DNA of 64,000 nt from Zeimonas sediminis. GTDB lineage: Bacteria; Pseudomonadota; Gammaproteobacteria; Burkholderiales; Burkholderiaceae_E. Location of the stretch: positions 1,984,001 to 2,048,000 of the forward strand of contig NZ_JAMQYE010000001.1 in assembly GCF_023721795.1 (NCBI RefSeq), written 5' to 3'. Under the pieces are notes generated by a model that did no database searches, had not been told where the DNA came from, and was given only the letters and a program-made list of their open reading frames with translations. The translations under genes and the position numbers were made by a program. Positions 29,581 to 39,219 of this stretch are shown piece by piece (within the stretch, counting starts at the first letter, position 1; every line of letters starts with the position of its first letter).

Positions 29581-31539
29581 TCATCTCACCTCAAACTGCA
29601 TCGCGGCAAGCCGCGCGTAGAGCCCGCCCGCCGCGGCCAGCGCGTCGTGCGTGCCGGTCTCGACGATCCGGCCCCGATCCAGGACGACGATCCGGTCGGC
29701 GTCGACGATCGTGGCGAGCCGGTGCGCGATCACCAGCGTCGTGCGCCCCTGCATCGCCGCCTCGAGCGCGGCCTGTACCGCGCGCTCGCTCTCGGCGTCG
29801 AGCGCGCTGGTGGCTTCGTCGAGCAGCAGCAGCGGCGGGTTGCGCAGCAGCGCCCGCGCGATCGCGATCCGCTGGCGCTGGCCGCCCGAGAGCCTCACGC
29901 CGCGCTCGCCGAGGAAGGTGCGCCAGCCCTGCGGCAGCCGCTCGACGAATTCGTCGACGCGGGCCGCGCGCGCGGCGGCGATCACCTCGTCGTCGTTCGC
30001 GTCGAGCCGGCCGTAGCGGATGTTCTCCATCGCGTCGGCCGAGAACACGACGCTGTCCTGCGAGACCAGCCCGATCGCCGCGCGCAGGTCGGCCGGGTCG
30101 AGATCGCGCAGGTCGACGCCGTCGAAGCGGATCGATCCGGACTGCGGATCGTGGAAGCGCAGCATCAGCTGGAACAGCGTGGTTTTGCCCGAACCGGACG
30201 GGCCGACGATCGCCACCGTCTCGCCGGGCGCGACCGACAGGCTCACCTCGTCGAGCGCGCGCTCGGCCGGGCGCGACGGATAGCTGAAGGACACGCGGTC
30301 GAACTCGACCGAGGCCGCGGCCACCGGTGTCGAGCCGGCGGGCTGCTCGCCGGCGCCGCCCGCCGACGGCGAAGCCACGGGCGCCCCGGAGCCGGCCGGC
30401 GTCGCGTGCCGGGCCAGCCTCACCGGGCGCGCCGGCGCGGCGATCGACGGCTGCGCCTCGATCAGCTCGAGCAGCCGCTCGGTGGCGCCAGCCGCGCGCT
30501 GCACGTCGCCGAACACCTCGGCGATCGCGCCCGCGGCGCCGCCGACGATCACCGCGTACAGGATGAACTGCGTCAGCAGGCCGGCGGTCATCCGGCCCTC
30601 GAGCACCGCGTGCGCGCCCATCCACAGCACGAACACGATCGCGCCGAAGACCAGCACGATGGCCAGCGCGGTCAGCGCCGAGCGCGCGCGGATCCGCCGG
30701 ATCGCGCTGCCGAACGCGGTCTCGGTGGATGCGGCGAAGCGCCCCCCCTCGAAGGCCTCGCGCGCGTAGGCCTGCACGATCTGGATCGCGTTCAGCGTTT
30801 CGCCGGCCAGCGCGCTGGCATCGGCGATCCGGTCCTGGCTGTCGCGCGACAGCCGCCGCACCCGCCGCCCGAACACCAGGATCGGCAGCACCACGACGAC
30901 CAGCAGCCCGACGATCGCCGCGGCCAGCTTCGGGCTGGTGATCACCAGCATCGTCAGCGCGCCGGCGAACAGCAGCGCGTTGCGCAGGCCCAGCGACACG
31001 CTGGTGCCGACCAGCGTCTGGATCAGCGTGGTGTCGGCGGTGAGCCGCGACAGCACCTCGCCGGTCTTCAGCGTCTCGAAGAAGCGCGGGTCCTGCCTGA
31101 GCACCTGCCGGTAGACCGCATTGCGGATGTCGGCGGTCACGCGTTCGCCGAGCCAGGACACGCAGTAGAAACGCAGCGCGGTGCCGAGCGCCAGCACCAC
31201 CGCCACCAGGAACAGGGCCAGGAAGGCCCGGTTGACGCCGGCGCCCGAGGCCGCCTCGCCCGAGAAGCCGAGGTCGATCAGCTGGCGGAAGGCCAGCGGC
31301 ATCGCCAGCGTCGCGCCGGCCGCGACCAGCAGCGCTGCGGCGGCGAGCGCAACCCGCATCCGGTAAGGCGCGAGGAAGGGCCACAACGCGCGCAGCACGG
31401 CGAGCGAGCCGCGCGAAGCCTGCGCGACGCCGCCGGCGCTTGCCGAAGCGGCGTCGGCGGTAGCTGCCGCGCTCGCGGTCGCTGCCGCGCTCGCGGCCGC
31501 CGCTCGGTCCGCGGCCGTATCGGCTTCGCCCCCGCTCAC
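29581..31539 (-). CDS. ABC exporter, fused permease-ATPase (MsbA/BmrA type half-transporter)
   Basis: 652 residues. An Ala/Ser-rich N-terminal tail (about 40 residues, partly made of an 18-bp tandem repeat), six membrane segments (about 50-330), then an ATPase with Walker A GPSGSGKTTLF, signature LSGGQRQRIAIARALL, Walker B LLLLDEATSALD and H-loop IAHRLAT. It should export a lipid or drug-like compound. The start is GTG at 31539 overlapping the upstream stop (GTGA). Its attachment to a sugar-acid operon is unexpected; a longer frame to 32430 merely runs through the upstream gene. Confidence 0.88.
   Translation of the reverse strand: MSGGEADTAADRAAAASAAATASAAATADAASASAGGVAQASRGSLAVLRALWPFLAPYRMRVALAAAALLVAAGATLAMPLAFRQLIDLGFSGEAASGAGVNRAFLALFLVAVVLALGTALRFYCVSWLGERVTADIRNAVYRQVLRQDPRFFETLKTGEVLSRLTADTTLIQTLVGTSVSLGLRNALLFAGALTMLVITSPKLAAAIVGLLVVVVLPILVFGRRVRRLSRDSQDRIADASALAGETLNAIQIVQAYAREAFEGGRFAASTETAFGSAIRRIRARSALTALAIVLVFGAIVFVLWMGAHAVLEGRMTAGLLTQFILYAVIVGGAAGAIAEVFGDVQRAAGATERLLELIEAQPSIAAPARPVRLARHATPAGSGAPVASPSAGGAGEQPAGSTPVAAASVEFDRVSFSYPSRPAERALDEVSLSVAPGETVAIVGPSGSGKTTLFQLMLRFHDPQSGSIRFDGVDLRDLDPADLRAAIGLVSQDSVVFSADAMENIRYGRLDANDDEVIAAARAARVDEFVERLPQGWRTFLGERGVRLSGGQRQRIAIARALLRNPPLLLLDEATSALDAESERAVQAALEAAMQGRTTLVIAHRLATIVDADRIVVLDRGRIVETGTHDALAAAGGLYARLAAMQFEVR
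31463..31498. repeat. 18-bp tandem repeat in the ABC exporter 5' end
   Basis: Two adjacent copies of GCTGCCGCGCTCGCGGTC (second copy ends GCC) encode two six-residue Ala/Thr units in the N-terminal tail of the exporter. Copy-number change would keep the frame. Confidence 0.7.
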
Positions 31540-32957
31540 CGCAACGCGCCCCGCGTGCCCTCGGCCAGCAGCCGGCGGTGCCAGTGGCGGACCCGCCCGG
31601 CGAGTCGCGCGTTGCCTGCCAGGTCGCCGAACACCGGCTCGAAGCCGAGCACCGCGTCGACGGCATCGGCCCGCGCCAGCCGCTGCGCGAGCGCCTGCGC
31701 GTGCGGATCGTCGACCTCCCAGCCCTCGCCATGCTCGCCCCGGCCGCCGAGGAAACGGACCCAGCCGGCGATCGCCGCCGCCAGCGCGTCGGGAACCTCG
31801 CCCGCCGCGAGCCGCTCGCGCGCAGACGGCAGCCAGCGCATCGGGATCTTCTGCGAACTGTCGATCGCGATCTGGCGAAGCCGGTGGCCGAGCGCCGGGT
31901 TCGCGAAGCGCCCGAGCAGCGCTGCGCAGTAGCCGGGCGCCGCGTCGCGCACCTCGGCCGGCAGCGTGGGAATAAGGTCCTCGCGCCACATCCGCTCGAC
32001 GAAGGCGCGCAGCACCGGATCGGCGATCGCCTGGTCGACCGTGTCGAGCCCGGCCGGCACGCCGAGGCAGGCCATCGCGGAGTGCGCGGCGTTCAGCAGG
32101 CGCAGCTTCATCGCCTCGAAGGGCGCCACGTCGCGCACGAACTGCACGCCGTCGCGCGCCCAGTCGGGGCGTCCCGCCGCGAACCTGTCCTCGATCACCC
32201 ACTGGCTGAAGGGCTCGGTGGCCACCGGGCAGGCGTCGTCGAGGCGGGTCAGCGCGCGCGCCTCGCGAAGCTCGGCTTCGCCGGTGGCCGGCACGATCCG
32301 GTCGACCATCGTGTTCGGGCATTCGATCCGCTGGTCGACGAAGCCTGCCAGCGCGGCATCGCCGCGCCGGGCGACGGCCTCGCGCAGCACGCGGCGAAGC
32401 GTGTCGCCGTTCATCGACAGGTTGTCGCACGAGAGCAGCGTGAGCCCACCGGCGCCGGCCGCCATGCGAGCGGCCAGCCCGTCGAGCAGCAGCGCGATCG
32501 CGCCGCCCTCACCGTCGGCATAGCCCTTCTCGGTGATCGTCAGCGACACGATCCGCACCGCCGGATCGGCCAGCCGGGCGGCCGCGCGCGCCGGATCGTC
32601 CGGATACGCGATCGCCTCGCGCAGCGAGCCGACGATGCGCGCCTGCGTGCCGAGGTCGCCGCCCTTGGCAGCTCCGTCCGCCTCGTTCGCTCCGTCCGCG
32701 GCGCCGCGCACCAGCAGCGTGTACAGGCCGTCCTGCGCGTTCAGCCGGTCGACGATGCCGCGGCTGCGCAGGTTGATGCCGCAGATCGCCCAGCCGCGCT
32801 CGCCGGCGGCCAGCGCGTCGTCTGCGTACACGGCCTGGTGCGCGCGATGGAAGTTGCCGATGCCCAGGTGCACGATGCCGACCCGCGCGTCGCGCGGATC
32901 GTGGCGCGGCCTTTGCGCCGCCGGCAGGCCGGCCAGCGCGGCGAGCGACAGTTTCAA
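31536..32957 (-). CDS. Mannitol dehydrogenase family oxidoreductase (fructuronate/tagaturonate reductase type)
   Basis: 473 residues of the polyol-specific long-chain dehydrogenases. N-terminal [54 protein letters not shown], and the catalytic Lys-x4-Asn-x2-His in [17 protein letters not shown]. Members reduce fructuronate or tagaturonate, or oxidise mannitol or arabinitol. The start is inferred as TTG at 32957, which overlaps the preceding TGA (TTGA); no other in-frame start gives the N-terminal Rossmann strand. Confidence 0.87.
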   Translation of the reverse strand: MKLSLAALAGLPAAQRPRHDPRDARVGIVHLGIGNFHRAHQAVYADDALAAGERGWAICGINLRSRGIVDRLNAQDGLYTLLVRGAADGANEADGAAKGGDLGTQARIVGSLREAIAYPDDPARAAARLADPAVRIVSLTITEKGYADGEGGAIALLLDGLAARMAAGAGGLTLLSCDNLSMNGDTLRRVLREAVARRGDAALAGFVDQRIECPNTMVDRIVPATGEAELREARALTRLDDACPVATEPFSQWVIEDRFAAGRPDWARDGVQFVRDVAPFEAMKLRLLNAAHSAMACLGVPAGLDTVDQAIADPVLRAFVERMWREDLIPTLPAEVRDAAPGYCAALLGRFANPALGHRLRQIAIDSSQKIPMRWLPSARERLAAGEVPDALAAAIAGWVRFLGGRGEHGEGWEVDDPHAQALAQRLARADAVDAVLGFEPVFGDLAGNARLAGRVRHWHRRLLAEGTRGALR

Positions 32958-34210
32958 CGCGGCACCCCGAGCTCCGGCACGATGCGCTGGGTCGGGTCGG
33001 CCCAGCGCGCGTTCGGCACCAGCGGATACCAGCCGGGGCGGCCGGGGTCGCGGTCGTACGGATAGCCGCCGAGTTCCAGGAACAGCTCGTGGTAGCGGCG
33101 CACCTTGTCCCGGTCGAGCTTCACGCCGAGCCCCGGGCCGTCGGGCACTGCGATCGCGCCGTTGCGATAGGGCATCGGCCCGCCGGCGATCACGTCGTCG
33201 GTCAGGTGGTGGTAGTGGGCATCGGCCGCGTACGACAGGTTGGGCACCACCGCCCCCATGTGCAGCATCGTGGCCAGCTGCACGCCGAGCTCGCCCGACG
33301 AGTGCACCGCCACGCCCAGCCCGAAGGTCTCGCAGATGCCAGCGGCCTTGATGCAGGGCCGGATGCCGCCCCAGAAGGTGGTGTCGAGCAGGATCACGTC
33401 CACCGCGCGCTGCGCGACGTTGGCGGCGAGCTGCTCGAAGTTGATCACCACCGTGTTGGTCGCGGTCGGGATGCGCACGAACTCGCGCAGCCGCGACAAC
33501 TGCGGCATGCCCCAGACCGGGTCCTCGTAGTAGTCGTTGTTCAGCGGCTCGATCGCGCGGCCGAACTCGATCGCGTCGCCGAGCGACAGCGCGCTGTTCG
33601 GGTCGTAGCGCACGCGGTCGCCGCCCACGGCATCGGCCAGCGCCAGGTAGCACTCGAGCTCGTGGCGCGGCGGATAGACGCCGCCCTTGAGCTTGTGCGA
33701 CGCGAAGCCGTGGCTGGCCTTCAGCGCGCGCGCCTGCGCGGCCAGCTGCTCGGGCGTGCGGACCTCGTGGCGGCCGTCGGCGTCGCCGTAGCGGAAGAAC
33801 AGGTAGCTCGCGAACGGAATCTCGTCGCGGATCCGGCCGCCGAGCAGCTCGGACACCGGCACCCCGAGCTTCTGGCCCATGATGTCCAGGCAGGCGAACT
33901 CGAGCGCCGCGTGGATCTGCGTGCGGTTGTTGTACAGGCTCGCGGTCGGGTTGCAGATCGCGAAGCGCATCGCCTCGAGCCGGAAAGGATCGTGCCCCTT
34001 CAGGTAGCCGATCAGGCCCTCGACGGCCGCGGTCGCGCTCTCGCCGCCGCCGCCGAACTCGCCGAGGCCGACCAGCCCGTCGTCGGTCTCGACCTCGACC
34101 AGCGTGCGCACGAAGCGGCCCCAGTGCGCGCCGTTGCTGTGCAGCAGCGGCGCCTCGAGCGGCACGGTGACCGGGGTGGCGCGGATCGCGACGATGCGGC
34201 TGGGCTTCAA
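32954..34210 (-). CDS. Enolase-superfamily sugar-acid dehydratase, glucarate dehydratase-like
   Basis: 418 residues. Capping domain [20 protein letters not shown], then the barrel with Lys-x-Lys in ASHKLKGGV, metal ligands Asp (YDPNSAL), Glu (YYEDPVWG) and Asn (ATNTVVI), and the catalytic His in AVHSSGELG. This is the GlucD-subgroup order. It should abstract a proton next to a carboxylate and dehydrate a hexarate or aldonate. The start is TTG at 34210, overlapping the regulator stop (TTGA), with a strong AGGAGA site six nt upstream. Confidence 0.88.
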   Translation of the reverse strand: MKPSRIVAIRATPVTVPLEAPLLHSNGAHWGRFVRTLVEVETDDGLVGLGEFGGGGESATAAVEGLIGYLKGHDPFRLEAMRFAICNPTASLYNNRTQIHAALEFACLDIMGQKLGVPVSELLGGRIRDEIPFASYLFFRYGDADGRHEVRTPEQLAAQARALKASHGFASHKLKGGVYPPRHELECYLALADAVGGDRVRYDPNSALSLGDAIEFGRAIEPLNNDYYEDPVWGMPQLSRLREFVRIPTATNTVVINFEQLAANVAQRAVDVILLDTTFWGGIRPCIKAAGICETFGLGVAVHSSGELGVQLATMLHMGAVVPNLSYAADAHYHHLTDDVIAGGPMPYRNGAIAVPDGPGLGVKLDRDKVRRYHELFLELGGYPYDRDPGRPGWYPLVPNARWADPTQRIVPELGVPR

Positions 34211-34965
34211 GCGGGGTCTCCTGCGCCGACAGCTTCCCGGACGGCGGGATCGGCGGGGTGTTCGATGCCGGCTTCGGCGAAGTAGTCGGCGTGCTTCTCG
34301 GCGATGTCGCCGAGCACGTCCATCACGGTGCCCAGGTGGGCGCGCATCGCCTCGACCGCGCCCTTCGCGTCGCCGGCGATCACCCGGTCGGCGATCGCGC
34401 GGTGCTCCAGCACGGTCTCGCGGGGCCGGCCCGGGCGGGTCAGGCCAAGGTGGCGGATCCGGTCGAGCTGGGCCTTGGCCTCCTGGATCACGTCCCAGGC
34501 GTGCTGGTGGCCGGCGATGCGGGCGAGCATCGCGTGCATCGCTTCGTCGGCGCGGAAATGCGCGTCGCGGTCGCCGCCGCGCTGGGCGATCTCCAGATCC
34601 CGGATGTTGCGCCTGAGCTCGGCGCGCTGGGCGTCGTCGATGCGCTCGGCGGCGAGCTCCACGATGCGGCACTCCAGCGTCTCGCGCACGAAGTGCGCAT
34701 CGCGCACCGACTGCATGTCGATCCGCGCGACGAAGGTCCCGACCTGGGGCACGACCTCGAGGAAGCCGTCCTCGGCCAGCCGCTTGAAGGCCTCGCGGAC
34801 CGGCGTGCGGCTGACGCCGTACTGCTCGGCGATGCGGGCCTCGGAGAGCCAGGCGCCCGGCTCGAGAGCGAGCGACACGATCTGCCCGCGCAGGTCGGAA
34901 TAGATCTGCGGCACCGCGACGCGGCTGCGGCGCGGCGAGCTGGCGGGGCCCGGGCGGGAGGACAT
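34207..34965 (-). CDS. GntR-family regulator with FCD ligand domain
   Basis: 252 residues: N-terminal winged helix ([39 protein letters not shown]) and a C-terminal FCD domain whose metal/ligand histidines and Asp are in [17 protein letters not shown] and EHRAIAD. FCD regulators sense sugar acids or other carboxylates. The gene starts 5 nt from a perfect 16-bp palindrome and faces the L-idonate dehydrogenase/TRAP operon, so it probably controls both sides. It is the first gene of an overlapping operon with the dehydratase, the mannitol-dehydrogenase-family enzyme and the ABC exporter. Confidence 0.9.
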   Translation of the reverse strand: MSSRPGPASSPRRSRVAVPQIYSDLRGQIVSLALEPGAWLSEARIAEQYGVSRTPVREAFKRLAEDGFLEVVPQVGTFVARIDMQSVRDAHFVRETLECRIVELAAERIDDAQRAELRRNIRDLEIAQRGGDRDAHFRADEAMHAMLARIAGHQHAWDVIQEAKAQLDRIRHLGLTRPGRPRETVLEHRAIADRVIAGDAKGAVEAMRAHLGTVMDVLGDIAEKHADYFAEAGIEHPADPAVREAVGAGDPA

Positions 34966-34969
34966 GGCG

Positions 34970-34985
34970 AACTAGTATACTAGTT
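34970..34985. promoter_or_regulatory. Perfect 16-bp palindrome, probable GntR/FCD operator
   Basis: AACTAGTATACTAGTT is fully self-complementary and contains TAGTATACTA, similar to FadR/FCD sites (T-x-G-T-spacer-A-C-x-A). It lies in the 69-nt gap between the divergent regulator and the idonate-dehydrogenase gene. The central TATACT can act as a -10 element on either strand, so occupancy would block both promoters. Confidence 0.7.
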
Positions 34986-35034
34986 GACAAGCCACGTGCT
35001 ACGATCGGCAGGATTCCAGGGGGAGAAGACCGCG

Positions 35035-36078
35035 ATGCTCGAGTGCAAAGTCCACGGCGCGAACGACCTGCGCATCATCGACTCGCCGATGCCGGTCCCG
35101 GCCGCCGGCGAGGTGCTGGTGAAGCTCGGCGCCGCCGGCATCTGCGGCTCGGACCTGCACTACTACCTTCACGGCCGGGTCGGCAATTTCGTGATCCGCG
35201 AGCCGCTCACGCCCGGCCACGAGGCCTCGGGCATCGTGGCCGCGGTCGGCGCCGGCGTCACCCGCGTGAAGGAAGGCGACCGTATTGCGATCAATCCTTC
35301 GAGCCCCTGCGGCAAGTGCCCGGCCTGCCGCGAAGGCCGCGAGAACCTCTGCCACAACGTGCGTTTCCTGGGCAGCGCCAGCGTGTTCCCGCACATGCAG
35401 GGCATGTTCCGCGAGTACTTCACGATGCCCGAGTCGCAGTGCGTGAAGGTTTCGAACGACGAGGTCTCGCTCGGCGAGATCGCGATGTCCGAGCCGCTGT
35501 CGGTGGCGCTGCACTCGGCCAACCGCGCCGGCAACCTGCTCGGCAAGTCGGTGCTGATCACGGGCAGCGGCACGATCGGCTGCATGCAGGTGATCGCCTG
35601 CCGGCTGGCCGGAGCCTCGCGCATCGCGATCACCGACGTCGTCGACCATCCGCTGTCGGTCGCGCGCCAGGTCGGCGCCGACCAGACGATCCGGGTCGAC
35701 CGGCTGCCCGCCGGCACCACGGTGGCCGCGGCCGCCGGCGGCGAGTTCGACGTGGCCTTCGAGGTCTCGGGCGCGCCGCAGGCGCTCGGCGCCTGCCTCG
35801 AGTCGGTGCGGCGCGGGGGCATCGTCGTGCAGGTGGGCACGCTGCCCGCGGACGGCATCCATCTTCACGCCAACCTGGTCATGTCGCGCGAGATCGACCT
35901 GCGCGGCTCGTTCCGCTTCGGCAACGTCTTCGAGCTCGCCGTGGGCGCGATCACCAGCCGCCGCGTGGACGTGCGGCCGGTGATCAGCGGCGCGTGGCCG
36001 CTGCAGAAGGCGGCCGAGGCCATCCAGATCGCGCGCGACAAGACTCGCAGCATGAAAGTGCAGCTGGTCGCTGCATGA
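35035..36078 (+). CDS. Zinc-dependent alcohol dehydrogenase, L-idonate 5-dehydrogenase-like
   Basis: 347 residues, MDR family. Catalytic zinc site [10 protein letters not shown] and GHEASGIV, structural zinc Cys set [20 protein letters not shown], cofactor motif [18 protein letters not shown]. The protein start ([14 protein letters not shown]) and the sequence [12 protein letters not shown] match L-idonate 5-dehydrogenases, which convert L-idonate to 5-keto-D-gluconate; sorbitol-type substrates cannot be excluded. First gene of the TRAP/sugar-acid operon, with a GGGAGAAG ribosome site; probably controlled by the facing GntR protein. Confidence 0.85.
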   Translation: MLECKVHGANDLRIIDSPMPVPAAGEVLVKLGAAGICGSDLHYYLHGRVGNFVIREPLTPGHEASGIVAAVGAGVTRVKEGDRIAINPSSPCGKCPACREGRENLCHNVRFLGSASVFPHMQGMFREYFTMPESQCVKVSNDEVSLGEIAMSEPLSVALHSANRAGNLLGKSVLITGSGTIGCMQVIACRLAGASRIAITDVVDHPLSVARQVGADQTIRVDRLPAGTTVAAAAGGEFDVAFEVSGAPQALGACLESVRRGGIVVQVGTLPADGIHLHANLVMSREIDLRGSFRFGNVFELAVGAITSRRVDVRPVISGAWPLQKAAEAIQIARDKTRSMKVQLVAA

Positions 36079-36161
36079 GGCGGGCCGCCCCGGCGGCCCG
36101 TCCCGGTTTGGCGGCGACCCCGCCGCTTCGTACGCATCAACCCGTTCCAACAGGAGGAGTC

Positions 36162-37130
36162 ATGAAACTCATCGCATCCGTCGTCGCCGTCGCTGCCGCC
36201 TTCGGCATTGCCGGCCCCGCCGCCGCCCAGACCAAGCTCAAGTGGGCCCACGTCTACGAGACTTCCGAGCCGTACCACACCGAGTCGGTGTGGGCCGCCG
36301 AGGAGATCAAGAAGCGCACCAACGGCAAGTTCGAGATCCAGGTCTTCCCGGCCTCTTCGCTGGGCAAGGAGACCGACATCAACCAGGGCCTGCAGCTCGG
36401 CACGGTCGACATGATCATCTCGGGCCTGTCCTTCGCGGCGCGCAGCTTCCCGCGCATCGGCGTGGGCTACTACCCGTTCACCTTCCAGGACGCCGACCAC
36501 CAGCTCAAGTGGTCGCAGAGCCCCGCCTTCCGCGAGCTGGCCGACGGCTACAAGGCCAAGACCGGCGTGCAGATCACCTCGCTCACCTACTACGGCGCGC
36601 GCCACACCACGTCGAACCGCGCGTTCAAGGACTGCGCCGGCATGAAGGGCCTGAAGATCCGCGTGCCCGACGTGCCTGCCTACATGGCGATGCCGAGGGC
36701 CTGCGGCGCCAATCCGACCCCGATCGCCTTCGCCGAGGTCTACCTGGCCCTGCAGAACGGCACGGTCGAGGCGCAGGAGAACCCGCTGCCCACGATCGAG
36801 GCCAAGAAGTTCTACGAGGTGCAGAAGCACATCATGCTGACCGGCCACATCATCGACGCCGTGGCCACGCAGATCGCCCCGCACGTCTGGAACAAGCTGA
36901 GCGACGAGGAGAAGAAGATCTTCACCGAGGTCACGCAGGAAGCCGCCCGCCGCGGCAGCGAGATCGTCAAGCAGCGTGAAGCCAAGCTGGCCGACGAGTT
37001 CCGCAAGCGCGGCCTGACGGTCACCGAGGTCGACCGCGCGGGCTTCCAGAAGGCGGTGCTCGAGAAGGTCCCGATGGAATCGATGGGCTACAGCAAGAAG
37101 GACTGGGACGCGATCCAGGCCCTGAAGTAA
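36162..37130 (+). CDS. dctP: TRAP transporter solute-binding protein DctP (locus 1)
   Basis: 322 residues with signal peptide (MKLIASVVAVAAAFGIAGPAAAQ) and the DctP fold: KLKWAHVYETSEPYHTESVWAAEEI, the carboxylate-binding Arg in GLKIRVPDVPAYM, and FAEVYLALQNGTVEAQENPL. DctP proteins bind organic acids, including sugar acids, in the periplasm. It has a strong AGGAGG site. A terminator-like hairpin follows before dctQ. Surrounding genes point to an aldonate or uronate as ligand. Confidence 0.93.
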   Translation: MKLIASVVAVAAAFGIAGPAAAQTKLKWAHVYETSEPYHTESVWAAEEIKKRTNGKFEIQVFPASSLGKETDINQGLQLGTVDMIISGLSFAARSFPRIGVGYYPFTFQDADHQLKWSQSPAFRELADGYKAKTGVQITSLTYYGARHTTSNRAFKDCAGMKGLKIRVPDVPAYMAMPRACGANPTPIAFAEVYLALQNGTVEAQENPLPTIEAKKFYEVQKHIMLTGHIIDAVATQIAPHVWNKLSDEEKKIFTEVTQEAARRGSEIVKQREAKLADEFRKRGLTVTEVDRAGFQKAVLEKVPMESMGYSKKDWDAIQALK

Positions 37131-37140
37131 TCGCCCATGC

Positions 37141-37180
37141 GGGCCGCGCCGGCGCATCGCCGGGCGCGGCCCTTTCTTTT
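37141..37180 (+). terminator. Attenuator-like hairpin between dctP and dctQ (locus 1)
   Basis: Perfect 10-bp arms GGGCCGCGCC (37141-37150) and GGCGCGGCCC (37163-37172) are followed by TTTCTTTT. This looks like an intrinsic terminator inside the operon, expected to let far more dctP than permease mRNA accumulate. Confidence 0.6.
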
Positions 37181-37204
37181 CCCGAGAGACCGCGGACTTT
37201 CCCG

Positions 37205-37765
37205 ATGAGCCAGACAGCAGCAAGGCCCGAGGCCCAGCAGTTCGACGATGCGGGCCTGCATGCCGAAGACACGCCGATCGACCTGTCAGTCTACAAATGG
37301 GAAGACTGGCTGACGCTGATCGTCTTCTGGCTGCTTGCGTTCACCGTCTTCTACCAGTTCTTCACCCGCTACGTGCTCGACGACTCGGCCGCCTGGACCG
37401 AGGAGATCGCGCGCTACCTGCTGATCGTGGTCACCTTCCTGGGCGGCTCGATGGCCGTTCGCAGGAACACGCACATCCACGTGGAATTCCTTTACCGGTA
37501 CCTGCCGGCGCCGGTCGGCCGAGCGATGTCGACGATGGTCGACCTGGTCCGCCTGGCCTTTCTCGCCTACGCGACCTGGCTGTCGATCGACCTGGTCCCG
37601 CGCATGCACAACCTGGGCATGACGGTGGTCGACCTGCCGATGAGCTACGTCTACGGCTTCGTCGCCGCCGGCTTCGCGATGATGACCTTCCGCGCGGCGC
37701 AGGTCACCGTTCGCCACTGGAAACGCGGCTGGAGCTCGCTCGAGCGTCCGGGCGAAGCAGACTGA
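37205..37765 (+). CDS. dctQ: TRAP transporter small permease DctQ (locus 1)
   Basis: 186 residues with four membrane segments typical of DctQ. FYQFFTRYVLDDSAAWTEEIARYLLIVVTFLGG and RRNTHIHVEF are the conserved DctQ block. It pairs with DctM and is 22 nt upstream of it. Confidence 0.92.
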   Translation: MSQTAARPEAQQFDDAGLHAEDTPIDLSVYKWEDWLTLIVFWLLAFTVFYQFFTRYVLDDSAAWTEEIARYLLIVVTFLGGSMAVRRNTHIHVEFLYRYLPAPVGRAMSTMVDLVRLAFLAYATWLSIDLVPRMHNLGMTVVDLPMSYVYGFVAAGFAMMTFRAAQVTVRHWKRGWSSLERPGEAD

Positions 37766-37787
37766 GCCCAGCAGGGATACAACAACG

Positions 37788-39197
37788 ATGAACGGACTCT
37801 TCTTCGGAACCTTCCTGGCGGCGATGACCACCGGCGTGCCGATCGCGATCGCGATGGCGCTGGCCTCGCTCGTCTACATCTGGCTGTCCGGCTCGATCCC
37901 GCCGATCACGGTGGTGCACCGGATGGTCGGCGGCGTCGACAGCTTCCCGCTGCTGGCGGTGCCCTTCTTCATCTTCGCCGGCAACCTGATGAACTCGGCC
38001 GGCATCACGAACCGGATCTTCGGCTTCGCGCTGAAGCTGGTCGGCTGGCTCAAGGGCGGCCTGGGGCACGTGAACGTGGTCGGCTCGGTCGTGTTCTCGG
38101 GCATGTCGGGCACCGCGGTGGCCGACGCCGGCGGCCTGGGCACGATCGAGATCAAGGCGATGAAGGACCACGGCTATCCGGTCGAGTTCGCGGTCGGCGT
38201 GACCGCGGCCTCGGCCACGCTGGGCCCGATCATCCCGCCGTCGCTGCCGATGGTGATCTACGGCGTGCAGGCCAATGCCTCGATCGGCAAGCTGTTCGCC
38301 GGCGGCTTCATCCCGGGCGCGCTGCTCGCGCTGACCATGATGCTGATGGTCGCGTACTACGCGCACGTCCGGAAGTACGGCGCCGACTACCCGTTCAGCT
38401 GGCGCGGCATGGCCAGCGGCGTCAGCGAGCTGCTCGTCGTGGCGATCACCGCGGTCGTGCTGCTGAAGCTGTGGGGCAACGAGGAGCTCGGCGGCTTCAT
38501 GAAGTTCGGCCTGCCGCTGGCCGCGCTGCTGGTCGTCGACAAGCTGTTCAAGTTCGACGCGCTGATGGCGCTGATGACCCCGGTCATCCTGATCGGCGGC
38601 ATGGCCTCGGGCCTGTTCACGCCAACCGAGGCCGCGGTGGCCGCGGTGTTCTGGGCACTGTTCCTGGGCTTCGTCTGGTACCGCACGCTGAACTGGCGGA
38701 TGCTGCTGAAGATCTCGATGGACACGATCGAGACGACGGCCACCGTGCTGTTCATCGTGGCCGCGGCGTCGATCTTCGCGTGGGTGCTCACCACCACGCA
38801 GGTCACCGAGGCGGTCGCGCAATGGGTTCTGTCGATCAGTTCCGAACCGTGGGTCTTCCTGCTGCTGGCGAACCTGTTCCTGCTGTTCGTCGGCTGCTTC
38901 ATGGAGACGATCGCCGCGATCACGATCCTGGTGCCGGTGTTCATGCCGATCCTGGCCCAGCTCGGCATCGACCCGATCCACTTCGGGCTGGTGATGGTGC
39001 TGAACCTGATGATCGGCCTGATCACGCCGCCGGTGGGCATCGTGATCTTCGTGCTGTCGAAGATCTCGGAGCTGTCATTCGAGAAGACCGTGGCCGCGAT
39101 CATGCCGTGGATGATCCCGCTGCTCACAACGCTGCTGCTGATCACCTACGTGCCCGACCTGGTGCTGTGGCTGCCCGGCCTCCTCTATCCGGACTGA
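37788..39197 (+). CDS. dctM: TRAP transporter large permease DctM (locus 1)
   Basis: 469 residues, about 12 membrane segments. VPIAIAMALASL start, GGVDSFPLLAVPFFIFAGNLMN, GSVVFSGMSGTAVADAGGLG and LGPIIPPSLPMVIYG are diagnostic of DctM, the sodium-coupled transport subunit. Longer than the usual 425 residues because of an extra segment in the middle (about 195-260). Continues directly into the mandelate-racemase-family gene. Confidence 0.93.
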   Translation: MNGLFFGTFLAAMTTGVPIAIAMALASLVYIWLSGSIPPITVVHRMVGGVDSFPLLAVPFFIFAGNLMNSAGITNRIFGFALKLVGWLKGGLGHVNVVGSVVFSGMSGTAVADAGGLGTIEIKAMKDHGYPVEFAVGVTAASATLGPIIPPSLPMVIYGVQANASIGKLFAGGFIPGALLALTMMLMVAYYAHVRKYGADYPFSWRGMASGVSELLVVAITAVVLLKLWGNEELGGFMKFGLPLAALLVVDKLFKFDALMALMTPVILIGGMASGLFTPTEAAVAAVFWALFLGFVWYRTLNWRMLLKISMDTIETTATVLFIVAAASIFAWVLTTTQVTEAVAQWVLSISSEPWVFLLLANLFLLFVGCFMETIAAITILVPVFMPILAQLGIDPIHFGLVMVLNLMIGLITPPVGIVIFVLSKISELSFEKTVAAIMPWMIPLLTTLLLITYVPDLVLWLPGLLYPD

Positions 39198-39219
39198 CCC
39201 GCTGAACGGGAGCGATCGC

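Noticed and set aside
29647-31932. 761-codon plus-strand frame opposite the ABC exporter
   Set aside because: Antisense shadow of a transporter with intact Walker and signature motifs; Arg/His-rich, no fold recognised.
29581-32430. Possible fusion of the mannitol-dehydrogenase-family gene with the ABC exporter
   Set aside because: The extra 5' part is an out-of-frame reading of the dehydrogenase. The true frames join by a GTGA overlap.
36081-36100. Terminator between idonate dehydrogenase and dctP
   Set aside because: A 9-bp GC hairpin with only a 2-nt loop and no T run; such GC pairing occurs by chance at this composition.
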